In this document: piece by piece, positions 17,333-26,463 of the stretch | How the letters are laid out: every line of letters starts with the position of its first letter | Position numbering within the stretch: position 1 is the stretch's first letter | NCBI GenBank assembly: GCA_003141315.1 | Contig: PLLP01000008.1 | Location: 62,001 to 126,000 of the forward strand | Source: Phycisphaerales bacterium | Lineage (GTDB): Bacteria > Planctomycetota > Phycisphaerae > Sedimentisphaerales > Anaerobacaceae | Direction of reading: 5' to 3' | DNA: 64,000 bases | Position numbers and translations under genes: made by a program | The notes under the pieces: model-generated | What the model was told of the DNA's origin: nothing | What the model saw: the letters and a program-made list of their open reading frames with translations, nothing else | The model's database searches: none

Positions 17333-17989
17333 TCATAGCCGGGGACTGAATACTAAGAATATCTCGTACGATATTACATCTTTGCCATCGACCTTTTCAC
17401 ATTCCTGCGAAACCTTGATGTCGTCAAGCTTCGGACCGACGGCAGGGTCGGCAAGAAGACTGTCGCGGTAGTTCTTTACAACCTTGTCAAAATTATTCTG
17501 CTGGTTTGTAGTCAAACTAAGATGCAGAATTCTGATAGGAACGGCAACCTCTATCGTCTGCGCCTTCGCATCCTTCCCGCCTTCCACTATCTTCTTGACC
17601 TTTTTGCTGTCCTTCTTGACATCAATTTCTTTCAACATAACCGAAGACGGCATATTCTTTATAATTGCTTCCAGAAAAGGAGACCATTGAGTCTGAGTAT
17701 TGACGGCATCGGCAACATCGGTCAATCTGCCGGTTAAATCTTCTGTCTCCTGTTCGAAACTTTTTTGCTTCTTTACCGCATCACCCAGAAAACCTGCTTC
17801 GAGCTCTTTTTCTATATGAGTTATCTTGTTTTTGGCTACGGATATTTCGACCCTGTTGGCAAAAAAACTGCCAACCATAACGACTGCCACAATAACAGGA
17901 AAAGAAATTGTCACTATAACAGCCGCAACGCCTTCAGGCCTGCTCTTCGCTGGAACTCCCTGTCCTTTTAATAAATCAATCGCGAACAT
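17333..17989 (-). CDS. pilN: PilN-like inner-membrane pilus assembly protein
   Basis: This 218-residue protein begins with a short cytoplasmic segment (MFAIDLLKGQGVPA), equivalent to the INLLP motif of PilN that binds PilM. One transmembrane helix (AVIVTISFPVIVAVVMVGSFF), a coiled coil and a periplasmic fold follow. The gene lies 12 bases after pilM and 10 bases before pilO. In this copy INLLP is altered to IDLLK. Confidence 0.82.
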   Translation of the reverse strand: MFAIDLLKGQGVPAKSRPEGVAAVIVTISFPVIVAVVMVGSFFANRVEISVAKNKITHIEKELEAGFLGDAVKKQKSFEQETEDLTGRLTDVADAVNTQTQWSPFLEAIIKNMPSSVMLKEIDVKKDSKKVKKIVEGGKDAKAQTIEVAVPIRILHLSLTTNQQNNFDKVVKNYRDSLLADPAVGPKLDDIKVSQECEKVDGKDVISYEIFLVFSPRL

Positions 17990-18001
17990 TAAAATATCCC
18001 G

Positions 18002-19057
18002 TTAAATCATTCTCATAGCAAGCCCCGCGGCAACTGCCAGCGCAGGCCCTTCTTTTTTAACCAAATCAGCATACTGTGCCGGCACACCGCCCGAAAAGAA
18101 TTCGAATGGGTTCCACAACTGCACATTCGCCGTAAAGTTTTTTTGGATAATCTCAACGAATCCGTCAACGAGGGCGAAACCGCCGCTCACATAAATTTCA
18201 TCCACTTTGGTCTTTTCATTGGCAGAGTAATAACGAATCGTTTCGGAAACATCTTCAATAAGTTTCTGACTCGCGGCAGGCAGGGCATCCTTTATATTGA
18301 GTTGTGTCAATTCCGGGTCTTTTACGCCCAGAATATGCTTCTGAATCACCGCCGTTTCAACGCCAAGCGTAGTTGCAAGGTTGCCGATGATATCGCTGCC
18401 CGCGTAAGCAATGTCCCGGATAAAAGGCAGATTATCGTTATCCACTATCGCAAGTGTCGTAAAAGAGCTGCCGACGTTCATAACCGCAACTTTCCGGCCC
18501 TGCTTTGTCTTTTCGCAGTTCTGCAAACAGTTAAGAAGCGCCAGGCCATCGACATCCATCAATACCGCCCGTAAAGACGCCTCCTCAGCGAACCATTTCT
18601 TCTTCTGGACTAATCTGTCGGTTGCCGCCACGAAGATACCGCGAACGGAATCGTGGCCATTCGGAACAATCTGATAATCAACGGCACTTTCATTGATGTT
18701 AAAAGGACATACCTGCGCCGCCTCGAGCATAATGGCGCCGTTTATTTCTTCCTTCGGTAATGGCGGAAACTTAAAATAACGAACCGCTACCTCGGGACCG
18801 CAAACACTGCAAACCGCAAACGGAGATTTTGCGGATGAAAGCCGGAAACATTCCTGAATAGCCTTGATAACGCCTATGTCAATACCGCCTATTTCAGGTA
18901 CTTTGGCAGTATCAATTCCAACCTTTGCCGCAGCAACAACACTAAAACCTGACTGCTCCCTGCGAAGCTGAACCATCTTGACTGTGTATGAACCGATATC
19001 CAGTCCAAGTATATCTTCGTGTTTAATTTCCAGAATATTTTTAAAATTCATTTTCAT
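18002..19057 (-). CDS. pilM: Type IV pilus actin-like ATPase PilM
   Basis: This 351-residue protein has the FtsA/actin-like fold: DILGLDIGSYTVKMVQLRRE (phosphate 1 loop), VMNVGSSFTTLAIVDN (phosphate 2), EIYVSGGFALVDGF (adenosine motif). PilM is a cytoplasmic ring component that binds the N-terminus of PilN and couples to the assembly ATPase. It is the first gene of the pilM-N-O-parA-P-Q stretch. Start is ATG at 19057 or 19051; no strong ribosome site distinguishes them. Confidence 0.93.
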   Translation of the reverse strand: MKMNFKNILEIKHEDILGLDIGSYTVKMVQLRREQSGFSVVAAAKVGIDTAKVPEIGGIDIGVIKAIQECFRLSSAKSPFAVCSVCGPEVAVRYFKFPPLPKEEINGAIMLEAAQVCPFNINESAVDYQIVPNGHDSVRGIFVAATDRLVQKKKWFAEEASLRAVLMDVDGLALLNCLQNCEKTKQGRKVAVMNVGSSFTTLAIVDNDNLPFIRDIAYAGSDIIGNLATTLGVETAVIQKHILGVKDPELTQLNIKDALPAASQKLIEDVSETIRYYSANEKTKVDEIYVSGGFALVDGFVEIIQKNFTANVQLWNPFEFFSGGVPAQYADLVKKEGPALAVAAGLAMRMI

Positions 19058-19472
19058 ACAATAGAAAATCCAATCTAAATAGTTCTAATCCCGTACTATC
19101 TATATAAAGGGCATTCGCCCGGAACCTCTTTTCTCGTGTATCGACTTTATAAAACAGTGAATTTCCCAAAAAGAACCCCTTCAGGAAAACTCTTTAATCG
19201 CCTTATGCCCGGAAGGTCATTGTCCTATAAAATCGGAAAAGCCGGGGTACTCTCCCGCTTTTTTGGAGTTCGGCAATACTTGGGATGGGATCGGTAATGG
19301 AAAGAATTGTTATGAAGGCCAATCTTGAGAATTTACTGTCCTATAATGCAGCAGAATTGAAAAAGGCAGAAAAACATTTTTGAGCCACATTGAAGCTGCC
19401 TGCTTGTTTTCCTAAAACCGCGCAACCCTTAACACACCCCTTTTCCCCCGGCTTACCCCGCACGGCAGCGGG
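19058..19472 (-). other. Intergenic gap splitting the pilus cluster
   Basis: No gene is seen in these 415 bases. It separates the pilin/ATPase genes from pilM-Q and contains the hairpin at 19237-19264. It probably holds a promoter for pilM, but no convincing -35/-10 pair stands out. Confidence 0.6.
19237..19264 (-). terminator. Hairpin between the two halves of the pilus cluster
   Basis: AAAAGC(C)GGG / CCCGCTTTT forms a stem with one bulge and a 7-base loop, flanked by A and T runs on either strand. It lies past the second PilX-like gene and could end that transcript or attenuate read-through into pilM. Confidence 0.55.
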
Positions 19473-21158
19473 TTAGTGAATGGTTTCATAATCATTCCAG
19501 CCTGCTGGAGCCGGAATATATTTTCCCTGCAGCCATATATCTCCCGGAAGGATACCTTCGAGAAACCTTCTATCGAAATAATAGTGCTTTAAAAATCCAT
19601 CAGTACCAACCGTTCCTACAACTCCCCTTATAACTTCAGTAATAGTTCCACGAACGATAAGGTCATCCTGAGGACTGGAATATTCCCTCCTGCTGCCCAC
19701 GTTTTCAGCGCCCCAGCCCCCGCCGCCGACAGTCATAGCGGCCTCCACCACCATCTGTTCCGGCAAATATCTCGAGTAGTTAGCCGGAGAATGTCCAAAT
19801 GGGTCTGGTATTCCTATCGGTGCATAATCCGGACTATTTTTCAGCTGATTTCGTTCAGAATTTCCCAGTGAAGATGGTATGCCGGGGTCAACAACCTTAA
19901 TAACTCCCTGGGAGATAAGCCCGAGGGCATTTGTGTTGCTTTTTGAAGGCATACCATCGGCATCATGATCACCGTCGAGAACTATGGAATCTGCCACCCA
20001 GATATTCCCCGTGGCTACAACGGTTATTTTGCCATTTACAACCTGTGCATTACCGCCGACTGTATCGTTGCCGCCGATAATGACATCTCCATTTACAAAT
20101 ATCTGACCGCCTGGATCCGATGTAACGCCGCCGATTGTCTGAGTGACATAAGTGCTGGCTATAGTTTGCGTGGTTCTTTGGCCTGTGGCATCGGCATTTG
20201 TCGGACTGTAATGGTAAGCGTAAATATTATACTGTCGATACTGGTCGGTTGTCCCGGGTTTCAATTCGTAATCTCTCGAACCCGCCGGATAACCTCTTAC
20301 TGTGCAATTGTTGGTTATCCTTACTTTACCCACCCCTCCCTGAACAAAGAATTCCAGCTGCACCGCACCCTCAGGAGTCGTTAAAGAAGCCGGGTGGCCA
20401 GGCGTAAATGTGTATGAGCCTTTCGTGCTGTTTTTGAATCTGTCAACTTTACTCTGGACAGCTGCGGTGTCGGTAATTTTGCTGTCAGGCTGGTCAAAAT
20501 CAATACCCGCATCGAAAACGCCTATCTGGCCGGCATATTTATCCACACCACCGCTGCTTCTGTATCTGTCTTCGCCCATACTCACTGTTTCCAGAAACTG
20601 CGGGTCGCCGCTTACAAAAATATCCATATTGTCGGGGCTGTCGTCTGCCTTGTTAATATGTATTGGCATATCAATTACTTCGCCATCGGTAAAATATACA
20701 GGCCCGGTGGAAGAAGTCCCGTTTGGAACCTGGCACATTCCCATATCCCAGCCGCTCACCGCCTGAATTACAAGAACGTCGTCTGTTCTGCTGAATTTTC
20801 CGCAGTGTCCGTTTGATGTCACGCGATAGACCGGCCTTGAGCCTGAAAACGAATACAAAGAAACCGTATAATCACAGGTACTGTTCGGAAAGGTAAGCGA
20901 ACCTGTGTAAGCCCCTGACGCCTGTATATAAGAAACCATATCGTTTTGCTGCTCCATCCAGAAAACCGCTGTTTCGTAACCGGCTTCTGCTGCGAGCATG
21001 GCAATAGCCTCATTCTGAATCTTGGTGGAGTTGTACCTGACGCCGTAAGAAATGGTCAACAAACCCAGGCCGAGTATCGATAGTATTACCATCGACAATG
21101 TCACAATTACCAGGGCTGAACCCCTTTTATCCCGCAATATCGCTAATGGCAGTCTCAT
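19473..21158 (-). CDS. Large PilX-like pilus-associated protein, copy 2
   Basis: This 561-residue protein starts with a charged patch and one hydrophobic helix (SALVIVTLSMVILSILGLGLL), typical of PilX N-terminal domains. It continues with NEAIAMLAAEAGYETAVFWM, like minor pilins that prime assembly. The long C-terminal part is Gly/Asp-rich and largely unique to this pair (MGMCQVP, DMPIHINKADDSPDN, GGQIFVNGDVIIGG, VATGNIWVADSIVLDGDHDADGMPSK). It is a close paralogue of the upstream 568-residue protein, so this is a tandem duplication. Passenger-like size suggests a tip adhesin or a cargo domain, but the function is unknown. Confidence 0.75.
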   Translation of the reverse strand: MRLPLAILRDKRGSALVIVTLSMVILSILGLGLLTISYGVRYNSTKIQNEAIAMLAAEAGYETAVFWMEQQNDMVSYIQASGAYTGSLTFPNSTCDYTVSLYSFSGSRPVYRVTSNGHCGKFSRTDDVLVIQAVSGWDMGMCQVPNGTSSTGPVYFTDGEVIDMPIHINKADDSPDNMDIFVSGDPQFLETVSMGEDRYRSSGGVDKYAGQIGVFDAGIDFDQPDSKITDTAAVQSKVDRFKNSTKGSYTFTPGHPASLTTPEGAVQLEFFVQGGVGKVRITNNCTVRGYPAGSRDYELKPGTTDQYRQYNIYAYHYSPTNADATGQRTTQTIASTYVTQTIGGVTSDPGGQIFVNGDVIIGGNDTVGGNAQVVNGKITVVATGNIWVADSIVLDGDHDADGMPSKSNTNALGLISQGVIKVVDPGIPSSLGNSERNQLKNSPDYAPIGIPDPFGHSPANYSRYLPEQMVVEAAMTVGGGGWGAENVGSRREYSSPQDDLIVRGTITEVIRGVVGTVGTDGFLKHYYFDRRFLEGILPGDIWLQGKYIPAPAGWNDYETIH

Positions 21159-21206
21159 TTAATTACCTTTCCAGCTTACCGATAAATTACCAGCGTTTCA
21201 GCACAT

Positions 21207-22913
21207 CTATTCAACCGTTTCATAATCGCTCCAGCCGCCGGGAGCAGGAATATATTTTCCCTGCAGCCACACATCGCCCGGCAGGATACCTTCGAGAAAT
21301 CTTCTGTCGAAATAGTAATGCTTCAGGAAACCATCGGCTCCTATCTGCCCGACAATTCCTCTTATAACTTCAGTAATAGTCCCGCGAACAATCAGGTCGT
21401 CCTGGGTTCCGCTGAATTCCTTTCTGCCGCCATATGGTGAACGCTGCACATTTTCAGCGCCCCAGCCCCCTCCCCCGACAGTCACCGAAGCCTCCACCGC
21501 CATCTGGTCAGGCAGGTGCCTTTTGTATGAGTCAACAGGCTGGCCCACATCCGGCACACCAATAGGCACATATACCGAATCGGCAGGGGTGAGAGGCTGA
21601 CCATCGACATAAGAATATTCGGTCATCCCCGGGTCAACAACCTTAACAACCCCCTGGGCAATAAGCCCCAGCGCATTCGGGTTATCTTTAGAAGGCATAC
21701 CATCGGCATCATGAGCGCCGTCAAGAACCACGCTATCCGCTACCCAGATATTTCCCGTAGCAACAATGGTAATTTTTCCTTTTACCACCTGCCCATTATT
21801 ATACAGGATGTTATTGCCGCCTATGATAACGTTTCCATCTACAAATATCTGACCGCCAGGCTCCGATTCCACCCCGCCGATTGATTGCGTAACGTAAGTA
21901 TTTTGAATATCTTGAGTCACTCTTTCGCCTGTAGCGTCGGCATTTTGCGGCATAAAATGATAAGCGTAAATATTGTATCTTGCATACTGGTCGGTCGTGC
22001 CGGGCTTTACCATGAAATCCCATGTTCTCGAATCACTCGCCTGCATAAAACCCCTTACCGTACAGTTATTGGTTACCCGGATATTTCCCACTCCTCCCTG
22101 AACAAAGAATTCCAGCTGCACGGCAGGCACAGGATAAGGCACAGCGGCTTTTGCAACAGGCTTAAACGTGAACGCTCCTTCTGTACTGTCCTTAAACCTG
22201 TCAATTTTTTTCTGGACAACCGCCTCATCGGTAATTTTGCTGTTCGGCTGGTCAAAATCTATCCCCGCATCGAAAACACCCATCACATCGGAATACTTAT
22301 CCGCTCCCCCGCTTGTGTACCTCGATTCGCCCATACTCACCGTTTCCAGGAACTGCGGGTTGCCGGTGACAAATATATCTCTGCTGTCAGGGCTGTCGTT
22401 TGCCTTATTTATGTGTATTGGCATATCGATTACCTCGCCGTCGGCAAAATATACAGGCGACGTGGATGATGACGCGCTCGGAATTCTGCACATTCCCATA
22501 TCCCACCCGCCTATAGCCTGGACAACAAGGACATCAACAGTTCTTTTGAATCTCCCGCTGTACCCGTTTGAAATAATGCGATATGTCGGCCTTGAGCCTA
22601 TGAATGAGAAAAAAGATACCTGGTAATTACAGCCGCTGTTCGCAAAAGCAAGTGAATTCGAATAGCTGCCGCCCGTCTTCATAACATAAACCATATCGCT
22701 CTGCTGGCCCATCCAGAAGACGGCCTCTTCATAACCGGCTTCCGCTGCGAGCATCGCAACAGCTTCACTCTGAATCTTCGTGGCGTTGAATCTGACGCCG
22801 TAAGAAATCGTCAATACCCCCAGCCCCAGCAAAGACAATATCACTATTACTACTACAACATACAGTAGAGCCATACCTTTTTTATCGTTCAGAGCTTTCA
22901 AGGGTTTCCTCAT
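21207..22913 (-). CDS. Large PilX-like pilus-associated protein, copy 1
   Basis: This 568-residue protein has the same plan as its downstream paralogue: KGMALLYVVVVIVILSLLGL membrane helix, EAVAMLAAEAGYEEAVFWM, then a long extracellular region. Both copies share blocks such as QFLETVSMGE, FDAGIDFDQP, VQLEFFVQGGVG, TEVIRGIVG and LKHYYFDRRFLEGILPGDVW. The two genes are 48 bases apart. Both have VATGNIWVADSVVLDG near the middle, reminiscent of right-handed beta-helix segments. Shared expression with pilA, pilV and pilW is likely. Confidence 0.75.
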   Translation of the reverse strand: MRKPLKALNDKKGMALLYVVVVIVILSLLGLGVLTISYGVRFNATKIQSEAVAMLAAEAGYEEAVFWMGQQSDMVYVMKTGGSYSNSLAFANSGCNYQVSFFSFIGSRPTYRIISNGYSGRFKRTVDVLVVQAIGGWDMGMCRIPSASSSTSPVYFADGEVIDMPIHINKANDSPDSRDIFVTGNPQFLETVSMGESRYTSGGADKYSDVMGVFDAGIDFDQPNSKITDEAVVQKKIDRFKDSTEGAFTFKPVAKAAVPYPVPAVQLEFFVQGGVGNIRVTNNCTVRGFMQASDSRTWDFMVKPGTTDQYARYNIYAYHFMPQNADATGERVTQDIQNTYVTQSIGGVESEPGGQIFVDGNVIIGGNNILYNNGQVVKGKITIVATGNIWVADSVVLDGAHDADGMPSKDNPNALGLIAQGVVKVVDPGMTEYSYVDGQPLTPADSVYVPIGVPDVGQPVDSYKRHLPDQMAVEASVTVGGGGWGAENVQRSPYGGRKEFSGTQDDLIVRGTITEVIRGIVGQIGADGFLKHYYFDRRFLEGILPGDVWLQGKYIPAPGGWSDYETVE

Positions 22914-22940
22914 TTCGACGCCTTATGAACTGTTTCAAAA

Positions 22941-23690
22941 TTATCTCGGCCAGATATTACGCATCGTAGTTGCGGTCATCACGTTGACGCTGTCCGTGTT
23001 ATTAGGGTCGGATAAGCTTACATTAATTCTTACGCAACCGCTGCCGACATTATTAACAACAGTATGACTAAAAGCCTTCCCCGTGCCTATTTTTTTGGCA
23101 TTTGTAGCCAGAACCACGGTAGTAATTCCGGTTGTATTCCTCGTTCCGCCTCCGTTAGGGACGCCGCCAGGCGGATACGGACCATAGTCAACCTTCAGGA
23201 CATTGCCGCTCAGATAAAAAAGGGCATAAGCTGTAGCGGTTTTATCCGGGTCAAGAAGGTTGTGGCTGTCGGTAGAATCAAGCGGCACATCCCAGTACCG
23301 AAATTCCACCGCATCGCCCGAAACCACCTCCGTATCAATTAAACTTACGGGCGCCGCGGGTGTGAACGTCTCGCCTGATACATTATACACCTTGTAATTC
23401 AGCCGGTTGGATTTTCTTCCCACCTGCCCGAAGGCAATCATAGTTGACAGGGCCTCCTGTTTAAACGGCTTGTGCACGGAATTATATGTATTGAACCAGA
23501 TGCGATTGCCCGTGTACAGCAGAACTCCCGTTGCTATTATAACAATCAGAGAAATCGATATCGAAATAATAGTTTCAAGCAGAGTAAAACCCGCTAATGA
23601 ATCCCGATTAAACCGGCACTGGTAAAAATTGGCGGTTTTCTCCTGCGGGATAAATGCGTATATTCGATTCTCTTTTTTTATCGAGTTCAT
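22941..23690 (-). CDS. Prepilin-like minor pilin (PilW/GspJ type)
   Basis: This 249-residue protein has a prepilin cleavage/methylation site, LAGFTLLETIISISISLIVI, with Glu at position +5 after the predicted PilD cut. An unusually long 30-residue leader precedes it; a later in-frame start would shorten this. The globular domain has no motif I recognise. It lies 27 bases upstream of the first PilX-like gene and follows pilV, matching pilV-W-X order in classical clusters. Confidence 0.8.
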   Translation of the reverse strand: MNSIKKENRIYAFIPQEKTANFYQCRFNRDSLAGFTLLETIISISISLIVIIATGVLLYTGNRIWFNTYNSVHKPFKQEALSTMIAFGQVGRKSNRLNYKVYNVSGETFTPAAPVSLIDTEVVSGDAVEFRYWDVPLDSTDSHNLLDPDKTATAYALFYLSGNVLKVDYGPYPPGGVPNGGGTRNTTGITTVVLATNAKKIGTGKAFSHTVVNNVGSGCVRINVSLSDPNNTDSVNVMTATTMRNIWPR

Positions 23691-23794
23691 CCGGGCTCCT
23701 TCTCGTCCGCTCCTGTCAGGATGCGGCAGATTACATTGTGATATTTAAATTCTGAATTTTCCTGTTTAATCGAGCTCATTTTCACTCCGGAAAA

Positions 23795-24265
23795 TTAACC
23801 GCCTGACGCATCAATTCTTGCATAAGTAGTAAGGGTAATAAAAGGGTCGTCCGTCGCAGGTGAACCGTTCTGATAATCTCTTCTCCATGCTACTTTCACG
23901 TCAAGCCGGCGAATCGTCACCCCCGCTGCAGCATCATGGGCAACGTCAGTGCTGCTAAGGTTTATATACATCGGAAGGCCATCAACAGTTATATAATAAC
24001 CCCATCCTTTATCGCTCGGTTTAGCAAACCCGAGCTGAAGAAAAGTCGGGTCATAAGCTGTAGAGCCGCCGCTGTTTTTCCAGTCTTCAATCAATAACTG
24101 TCCGGTCCGTGTTGCTGTTATCTGGGATTTGGCAATATGATTATGCGTCGCCGCGAAATACTGATAGCTCAAAGCTCCCAAAGCAATTATGGACAGCGAC
24201 ACTGCCGCGATTACAGTTTCAATTATTGTAAAACCGCTTTTTTGCTTTATTCGTCTTTTGCTCAT
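23795..24265 (-). CDS. Prepilin-like minor pilin (PilV/GspI type)
   Basis: This 156-residue protein has an N-terminal KSGFTIIETVIAAVSLSIIA prepilin signal. The leader peptide is short and basic (MSKRRIKQK), as PilD substrates require. The C-terminal region (VTIRRLDVKVAWRRDY, FITLTTYARIDASGG) is typical of minor pilins. A 104-base gap separates it from the next pilin gene. Confidence 0.82.
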   Translation of the reverse strand: MSKRRIKQKSGFTIIETVIAAVSLSIIALGALSYQYFAATHNHIAKSQITATRTGQLLIEDWKNSGGSTAYDPTFLQLGFAKPSDKGWGYYITVDGLPMYINLSSTDVAHDAAAGVTIRRLDVKVAWRRDYQNGSPATDDPFITLTTYARIDASGG

Positions 24266-24479
24266 ATTTGTAAATCTCTTTTAAAACCAAATTCATTTAC
24301 ATTACCGCAAATGTCTGCAATTCTGAATCATCTTTGTACGCAGGCAATTGCAGGAAACTTGCAGGTCAACACCGCTGCTGCATTTCCCAATAAAATAAAG
24401 ACAGATATGGGGGCAGCTCTGGTTTGTCTGCCCCCACATCAATTATTATTTCAAAATCTGTCTTACTTATATTGCACAA

Positions 24480-24890
24480 TTACGGCGTCCAGGTGCCGGC
24501 CTGGTTAAGCGTCACTGTCGGCGGAGTCGCTGGTGCATTTGTACCGGTGGGCGTACAGGTAATCGTAAATACGAGGGACGGATTCATACTTGTCACCGAC
24601 ATTGTAAAATCGGTGTCTTTAAAATAAGTGCCCGTCAGGTCAGCTGCTAAAAAACCAAGAGCTGTAGCACCAGTGCCAGTAATGGCCGTCGGCAATGCTC
24701 CATTCGGACCCTTTTCGGCAGCGTAGGCGCGAATCGCGGTTGCAATTGTGCCCATCATTGACTTTCCTTCCGACCATTTTGCGGAATCAATTCGGCCCCG
24801 CAAAATCGGTATGGCTACTGCCGCCAGTATCGCCACAATCAAAATTACTACCATCAACTCTACCAGTGTGAAACCTTTCTTTTTATTCAT
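24480..24890 (-). CDS. Major type IV pilin / GspG-like pseudopilin
   Basis: This 136-residue protein starts MNKKKGFTLVELMVVILIVA, a textbook prepilin signal with short basic leader, +1 Phe and Glu5. ILRGRIDSAKWSEGKSMMGT resembles planctomycete GspG-like pilins, followed by a small globular head. Good ribosome site (AGGAG-like) lies just upstream. A 120-base gap separates it from pilC. Its size and single clean class III signal make it the best candidate for the major subunit. Confidence 0.88.
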   Translation of the reverse strand: MNKKKGFTLVELMVVILIVAILAAVAIPILRGRIDSAKWSEGKSMMGTIATAIRAYAAEKGPNGALPTAITGTGATALGFLAADLTGTYFKDTDFTMSVTSMNPSLVFTITCTPTGTNAPATPPTVTLNQAGTWTP

Positions 24891-25009
24891 TTTTAATTTC
24901 TCCTTAAAATCACTCAGAAGGTTTTAAATCTTATTTTCAAAAAATCACATCGGAATAATTTTGCACTTACTTTAACTATATAAATAATCCGGCACTAACT
25001 TCCGTTTTT

Positions 25010-26227
25010 TTACTTTGAAAAATCCGATATCGAGAAAATCGGCAAATACAGCGCAAGCACTACGACCAGAACAATCGCTCCAATCGTCACAATCATTATT
25101 GGCTCTATAAGCGCCGTCATTGTTTGAATCGTAGATTCGACCTTTCTCTCGTAATAATCAGCGGTCTTTTCAAGCACTATCGGCATAGACCCGCTTTCTT
25201 CGCCCACCTGTGTCATCTTGACAACCATATTCGGAAAGAAAGGAGTTCTGCTCATACTTGCCGCAATCCCCTGACCTTCCACGATATGTCCCTTCGTCTT
25301 GATTATTGATTCTTTTATAATATCGTTGCGAGTCATTTCTGATAAAATATCGAAAATCTCGAGCATAGACACGCCGCCCGACAAAAGCGTTGACATAGTT
25401 CTGCAGTACATCGAAATAAACGACTGGCTGAATATCTTGCCGAACAGCGGCAGTTTAAGAGATACCGCGCTGAAGAAACGATGCCCCTGGCGTGTCTTCG
25501 TATAAAACAGATAAATGCCCATTCCAGCAAAAAATGCAATACCTATAAGAAATATTAAGTTATTGCATATCATATCGTAGACCTTCATAAAGGCGAGGGT
25601 AAATGCCGGCAGCTTGGAACCGAAATTCGCGAACATCGTGCGAAACCGCGGGATAATAAAAGTCATTATCACAATCAGTATCACGCCAATGAAACTTACG
25701 ACAAAGATAGGATACGCCGTTGCACCTTTCACTTTTTTTGCCAGTTTATCACGTTCCTCATAATATATCGCGAGTCTTTTGATGGCTCCCGCCAGGTTTC
25801 CGCTGCTCTCGCCGGCCAATATGATTGCCAGCGAAAGACGGTTAAAAATATTCGGGAACTGTGAAACACCGCCCAGGAAACTTTCCCCCCTGTTGATGGA
25901 TTGGGAAATTTTCCGCAGAACATCGCGAAAATATAAATTCTCCATATCATCGGCAATGGTATCGAGCGCAGTAGTAATCGCAATACCACCTTCAATCATT
26001 GTGCTGAACTGCCAGCAGAACGTGGAAAGGTCTGCCGATTTTATGCGCCGCCATCGCGCTTTTTTAGGACCTCTCTCCTGGATAGTATTACTTATTTCCT
26101 CGACAAACACCGGGATATAACCCTGCTCCCGCAGGAAACCCAGCACATCATTCGAGGAAGAGGCCTGTTTCGAGCCTTCTTTCTTGAAGCCGGAAGAATC
26201 ACGTGCTACATATTTATAGGTCTTCAT
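25010..26227 (-). CDS. pilC: Type IV pilus inner-membrane platform protein
   Basis: This 405-residue protein has two GspF domains, each with LRQLST-type motifs: here FCWQFSTMIEGGIAI (about 70-84) and YCRTMSTLLSGGVSMLEIFD (about 275-294). Three transmembrane helices are visible (TAYPIFVVSFIGVILIVIMTF, NLIFLIGIAFFAGMGIYLF, IVTIGAIVLVVVLALYLPIF). PilC/GspF forms the rotor that the assembly ATPase turns. It follows pilB by 236 bases. Confidence 0.95.
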   Translation of the reverse strand: MKTYKYVARDSSGFKKEGSKQASSSNDVLGFLREQGYIPVFVEEISNTIQERGPKKARWRRIKSADLSTFCWQFSTMIEGGIAITTALDTIADDMENLYFRDVLRKISQSINRGESFLGGVSQFPNIFNRLSLAIILAGESSGNLAGAIKRLAIYYEERDKLAKKVKGATAYPIFVVSFIGVILIVIMTFIIPRFRTMFANFGSKLPAFTLAFMKVYDMICNNLIFLIGIAFFAGMGIYLFYTKTRQGHRFFSAVSLKLPLFGKIFSQSFISMYCRTMSTLLSGGVSMLEIFDILSEMTRNDIIKESIIKTKGHIVEGQGIAASMSRTPFFPNMVVKMTQVGEESGSMPIVLEKTADYYERKVESTIQTMTALIEPIMIVTIGAIVLVVVLALYLPIFSISDFSK

Positions 26228-26463
26228 TTACAAAATCCGCCTATAAGCTGAACACTAAACATAAATATAGACCGTCTGCTCTGTTTCACTAATACTGTTT
26301 CCAGACAACTATTCGGTCTGTTTAATGGCCGTATTCAGAAAAAAATCCCTGCCGCCCTGAAGATATTAAAAGCCGTACCATTAACTCTGCTTAACCAAAG
26401 TCGGCCGCTTGCAAACAGCCGGATAAAGTCCCAAAAAAACCCGATGGAAACTATCTGGAGAAC

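Noticed and set aside
19058-19472. c-di-GMP riboswitch in the pil cluster gap
   Set aside because: The GEMM conserved blocks are not found on either strand; the hairpin there reads as a terminator.
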